From positions 930,001 through 994,000 of the forward strand of contig NZ_JAUSXI010000001.1 of NCBI RefSeq assembly GCF_030815865.1: DNA of 64,000 nucleotides, written 5' to 3'. Origin of the DNA: Arthrobacter globiformis (GTDB taxonomy: Bacteria; Actinomycetota; Actinomycetes; Actinomycetales; Micrococcaceae). Each line of letters opens with the position of its first letter. Position 1 is the stretch's first letter. Positions 61,661 to 64,000 of this stretch are shown here, piece after piece. The translations under genes were made by a program, and so were the position numbers. The notes beneath the pieces are model-generated. The model was not told the origin of the DNA. It did not search any database and worked only from the letters and a program-made list of their open reading frames with translations.

Positions 61661-62938
61661 ATGAACAGGATTCGAATGGCCAAAATGGTGGCGGCCTCGG
61701 CCGCGGTCGCACTTGCGGCGGCGTGTTCTGCGCCGGTGCCGGGATTGGTGAAGGCCGACGGCGTGGACCGGGTTTCGGTGGATGGCACGGCTTACGCCGC
61801 TGAATTCCGTGCGTTCCGGGACTCCGCTCTTGGGCTTGGCCAGGCACTGCTCGCCGACGGCGGCGACGGTTCCGGCGGGAACGTGGTGTCCTCGCCCGGA
61901 AGCCTGCTGGTTGCGCTCGCGATGCTGCGTGCCGGTGCGTCCGGGGAAGCGGCCGCCGAGCTGGACGCCGTGCTGGGTCTTCCGCTGGATACACGCGATG
62001 AGGCCATGAATGCGCTGCTCGCGTCTCTGGCGAAGTTCGACGGCGATCCCGGCGCCGTAGACGAGGACAACCCGCCGCGGGTGCCCGTCATGCATGGGGC
62101 CAATGGATTGTTCGTCGACGAAGGCGTGCCAACCGGTGAATCATTCCTCGCCACGCTGGCCAGGCACTACGGAACCGGCGTCTATCCGGTCGATTTCAGC
62201 AATGAGGGCGTGACCAAGCCCGCGATCGATGCCTGGGTGGACAGCAACACGGGTGGACGAATCAAGGAAGCGCCCGCGAAGTACGATCCGCGGAACACCT
62301 TCAGCCTGCTCAATGCCATGTACTTCGCGGCGGCCTGGCAGACCCCGTTTGACCCCAGCTCCACATCGGATTTGCCCTTCACCACGGGCGGGGGAGAGGA
62401 GATCGACGTCCCCGCCATGCACAACCTGCTTGAGATGAAACACGCGGAAGGGGCAGGCTGGCGGGGTGTGGACCTGCCGTACGCTGAGGGGTTCGTGATG
62501 CGTCTTGTCCTGCCGGACGCTATCGACGCCGCTGCCGCATTTGGGGCGCAGCAGCTCACGGAAATCGCGGATGCCTTAACCGCCGCGCCTCTGGAGACCG
62601 TGCGGATACAGCTGCCCCGCTGGGACCACAAATGCAGCTTCGACCTGCACCAGGTCCTCGAAGCAGCCGGACTGCAGAAGACCCTGACAACAACCAAGGA
62701 CTTCAACGCCATCCAGCCAGACATGGCGATCACCCAGGCCGGGCAGGCCGCCAACATCACGGTGGCCGAGAAGGGAACCGTCGCGGCCGCTATCACCCAG
62801 ATCAACGGAATGGTTACCGGCGCTCCGCCGCAGCCCGAGCACACCATCGATTTCGACCGGCCGTTCCACTACCAGATCGTGCACGTTGAGACCGGGCTGC
62901 CGCTGTTCATGGGAACCGTGGCCGACCCCCGGTCCTGA
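61661..62938 (+). CDS. serpin-family lipoprotein
   Basis: 425-residue exported serpin, a suicide inhibitor of serine or cysteine proteases. The signal peptide ends LAAAC with lipid Cys22. Conserved serpin parts are NVVSSPGSLLVALAMLRAGA near 73-92, FSLLNAMYFAAAWQTPFD near 210-227 (the NAxYFKGxW equivalent) and the C-terminal FDRPFHYQIVH and PLFMGTVADP strands. The reactive loop starts EKGTVAAAITQ (370-380). Small residues at P15-P10 are those of inhibitory serpins. By count P1 falls near Met384-Thr386. ATG chosen by GAGG upstream and the signal peptide. Target unknown; two secreted subtilases are in this window. Confidence 0.9.
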   Translation: MNRIRMAKMVAASAAVALAAACSAPVPGLVKADGVDRVSVDGTAYAAEFRAFRDSALGLGQALLADGGDGSGGNVVSSPGSLLVALAMLRAGASGEAAAELDAVLGLPLDTRDEAMNALLASLAKFDGDPGAVDEDNPPRVPVMHGANGLFVDEGVPTGESFLATLARHYGTGVYPVDFSNEGVTKPAIDAWVDSNTGGRIKEAPAKYDPRNTFSLLNAMYFAAAWQTPFDPSSTSDLPFTTGGGEEIDVPAMHNLLEMKHAEGAGWRGVDLPYAEGFVMRLVLPDAIDAAAAFGAQQLTEIADALTAAPLETVRIQLPRWDHKCSFDLHQVLEAAGLQKTLTTTKDFNAIQPDMAITQAGQAANITVAEKGTVAAAITQINGMVTGAPPQPEHTIDFDRPFHYQIVHVETGLPLFMGTVADPRS

Positions 62939-62970
62939 CCCAAACGCTTCATTACATCCTGCAGCGAAAA

Positions 62971-63008
62971 CCGGAACCCTTCCTCACCGCGTGAGGAAGG
63001 GTTCCCGG
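62971..63008 (+). terminator. hairpin terminator after the serpin gene
   Basis: CCGGAACCCTTCCTCAC pairs with GTGAGGAAGGGTTCCCGG around CGC, followed by TTATT. The right arm shares GTGAGGAAG with the tandem repeats that follow. Confidence 0.82.
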
Positions 63009-63014
63009 TTATTC

Positions 63015-63105
63015 TGCGAAAGCTGAGGAAGCGTCCGGGGTATCGGTGCGAAAGGTGAGGAAGCGTCCGGGGTATCCGTGCGAAAGGTGAGGAAGGGTTC
63101 CCACA
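63015..63105 (+). repeat. 32-bp tandem repeat, about three units
   Basis: Units start at 63015, 63047 and 63079, each TGCGAAAGSTGAGGAAG followed by CGTCCGGGGTATC. The third unit is cut off and ends GGGTTCCC, which can pair with the upstream terminator arm. It fills the space between the convergent serpin and pdxK genes. Confidence 0.9.
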
Positions 63106-63110
63106 AGGGC

Positions 63111-63965
63111 CTAGCGCGGGCCGCCCTGCCAGAGGGCATCGAAGGGCGCGCCGGAGGCCACGCGGTTGCGGATGCCCGCAGTCACGAAGTCCTTGGCCGT
63201 CCGCGCTGCCTCCAGCGGTGTAGCTCCCTTGGCCAACTCGGCCGTCACGGCCGCAGCGAGGGAGCAGCCGGCGCCGGAGACGGCCACCTCGCCCACCTTC
63301 GGGGCGCTCAGAACCTCAAGGGTTTCCCCGTCGTAATAGACGTCGACGGCGTCCGGCCCGGCCAGGCGCACGCCGCCCTTGGCCAGCACGGCGGCGCCGC
63401 TCAGTTCATGGATGCGGACGGCGGCCACCTTGAGGGACGCAACGTCGGTAATCTCCAGACCGGACAGCGACTCGGCCTCGAAGTGGTTGGGCGTGATGAA
63501 CGTGGCCAGCGGCAGGATCTGTGCCTTGAGTGCCTGGTCCGTGTCCAGCGCGTGGCCCGGCTCCTGGCCCTTGCAGATCAGGACAGGGTCCAGGACAACG
63601 TTGCTGAAAGCGCCGGAATTCAGCGCGGAGGTCACCGTCGAAATGGTGGCCGGGCTGCCCAGCATGCCGATCTTCACGGTGTCCAGCACGGAAGGTGCGC
63701 CGGAAGCGGCACCGTAGGCCGCCGTCGTCGCCTCTATTTGGTGGGCGATGACATCCTGGTCCACGGGCACGAAGCGGTGGTTCCATTCATTCTTCGGGTC
63801 GAACGAGACGATGCACGTGAGGTTGGCGATGCCGAAAACGCCGAGTTCCTGGAAGGTCTTCAGGTCGGCCTGCGCGCCGGCACCGCCGGTCGCCTCGGAG
63901 CCCGCGATGGTCAGGGCGACGGCGGGAACGGAGGCGTGAAGGTCCTTGGAGATCACTGAAGTCAT
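63111..63965 (-). CDS. pdxK: pyridoxal/hydroxymethylpyrimidine kinase (PdxK/ThiD family)
   Basis: 284-residue ribokinase-like enzyme that phosphorylates vitamin B6 forms and/or hydroxymethylpyrimidine. It opens [20 protein letters not shown], has [17 protein letters not shown] near 53-69 and VICKGQ near 130, both as in Bacillus PdxK, and the anion-hole/catalytic motif [18 protein letters not shown] near 231-248. Bacillus-type members prefer pyridoxal and also accept HMP, so PdxK fits better than strict ThiD. The gene is complete: ATG 63965 with GGAGA upstream. Confidence 0.88.
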   Translation of the reverse strand: MTSVISKDLHASVPAVALTIAGSEATGGAGAQADLKTFQELGVFGIANLTCIVSFDPKNEWNHRFVPVDQDVIAHQIEATTAAYGAASGAPSVLDTVKIGMLGSPATISTVTSALNSGAFSNVVLDPVLICKGQEPGHALDTDQALKAQILPLATFITPNHFEAESLSGLEITDVASLKVAAVRIHELSGAAVLAKGGVRLAGPDAVDVYYDGETLEVLSAPKVGEVAVSGAGCSLAAAVTAELAKGATPLEAARTAKDFVTAGIRNRVASGAPFDALWQGGPR

Positions 63966-64000
63966 GTCTCCATGATGCCAGCTGCCCCGGCCCCGCACGG

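Noticed and set aside
63015..63105. Possible CRISPR array
   Set aside because: The 32-base units are tandem with no unique spacers, and no cas genes are present.

Overview
The window looks like chromosome from a high-GC Gram-positive bacterium of the Micrococcaceae, most like Arthrobacter or Pseudarthrobacter. The reasons are strong G/C bias at third codon positions, frequent GTG and TTG starts, a RamB-type regulator divergent from isocitrate lyase, a dnaX-recR-lysC block with a small SRP RNA upstream, SSI-family inhibitors, and a CUT1 sugar ABC system without its own ATPase. The genus is an inference from gene content. No IS element, prophage or CRISPR array was seen.

Layout. 1-5.8 kb: the 3' part of acetyl-CoA synthetase (cut by the window edge) and small housekeeping genes. 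5.9-9.3 kb: purS-purQ-purL on the minus strand. 10-18.1 kb: two large paralogous secreted subtilases. Between them lies a minus-strand three-gene unit: an SSI-domain lipoprotein, a protein of a family annotated as 3-methyladenine DNA glycosylase, and a cytoplasmic SSI-like protein. 18.2-26.1 kb: an OhrR/MarR-like regulator, two small proteins, lysC, recR, an unusually long dnaX, SRP RNA and tRNA-Ser(GGA). 26.1-37.4 kb: DUF2236 protein, M23 endopeptidase with a 15-bp minisatellite, phosphodiesterase, Stealth phosphotransferase, HAD hydrolase, LytR_C protein, TetR regulator, FrnE-like DsbA protein and a GT4 glycosyltransferase.

37.4-52.3 kb is a sugar or glycoside catabolic locus. Eleven minus-strand genes encode four Gfo/Idh/MocA dehydrogenases, two sugar isomerase/epimerase-like TIM barrels, a TolB-like protein, an ABC binding protein with two permeases, and an unrecognised protein. 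They diverge from a ROK regulator followed by a fifth Gfo/Idh/MocA enzyme and a ThuA-like protein. The set fits a route through 3-keto-glycosides (oxidation, elimination or hydrolysis, reduction). The substrate is not evident.

52.5-64 kb: an MFS transporter flanked by a short repeat, malate synthase, isocitrate lyase and RamB, pyruvate:quinone oxidoreductase, a serpin lipoprotein, and a PdxK/ThiD kinase. Acs, AceA, AceB, RamB and PoxB all belong to acetate and C2 metabolism.

Four kinds of noncoding repeat stand out: a 62-63 bp palindrome in four copies (13.4, 35.3, 37.4, 39.6 kb), an 18-24 bp element in five copies around the MFS gene, a 32-bp tandem repeat beside pdxK, and a large hairpin after purL. 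The most unusual theme is protease plus inhibitor: two subtilases, two SSI-type proteins and a serpin in one window.
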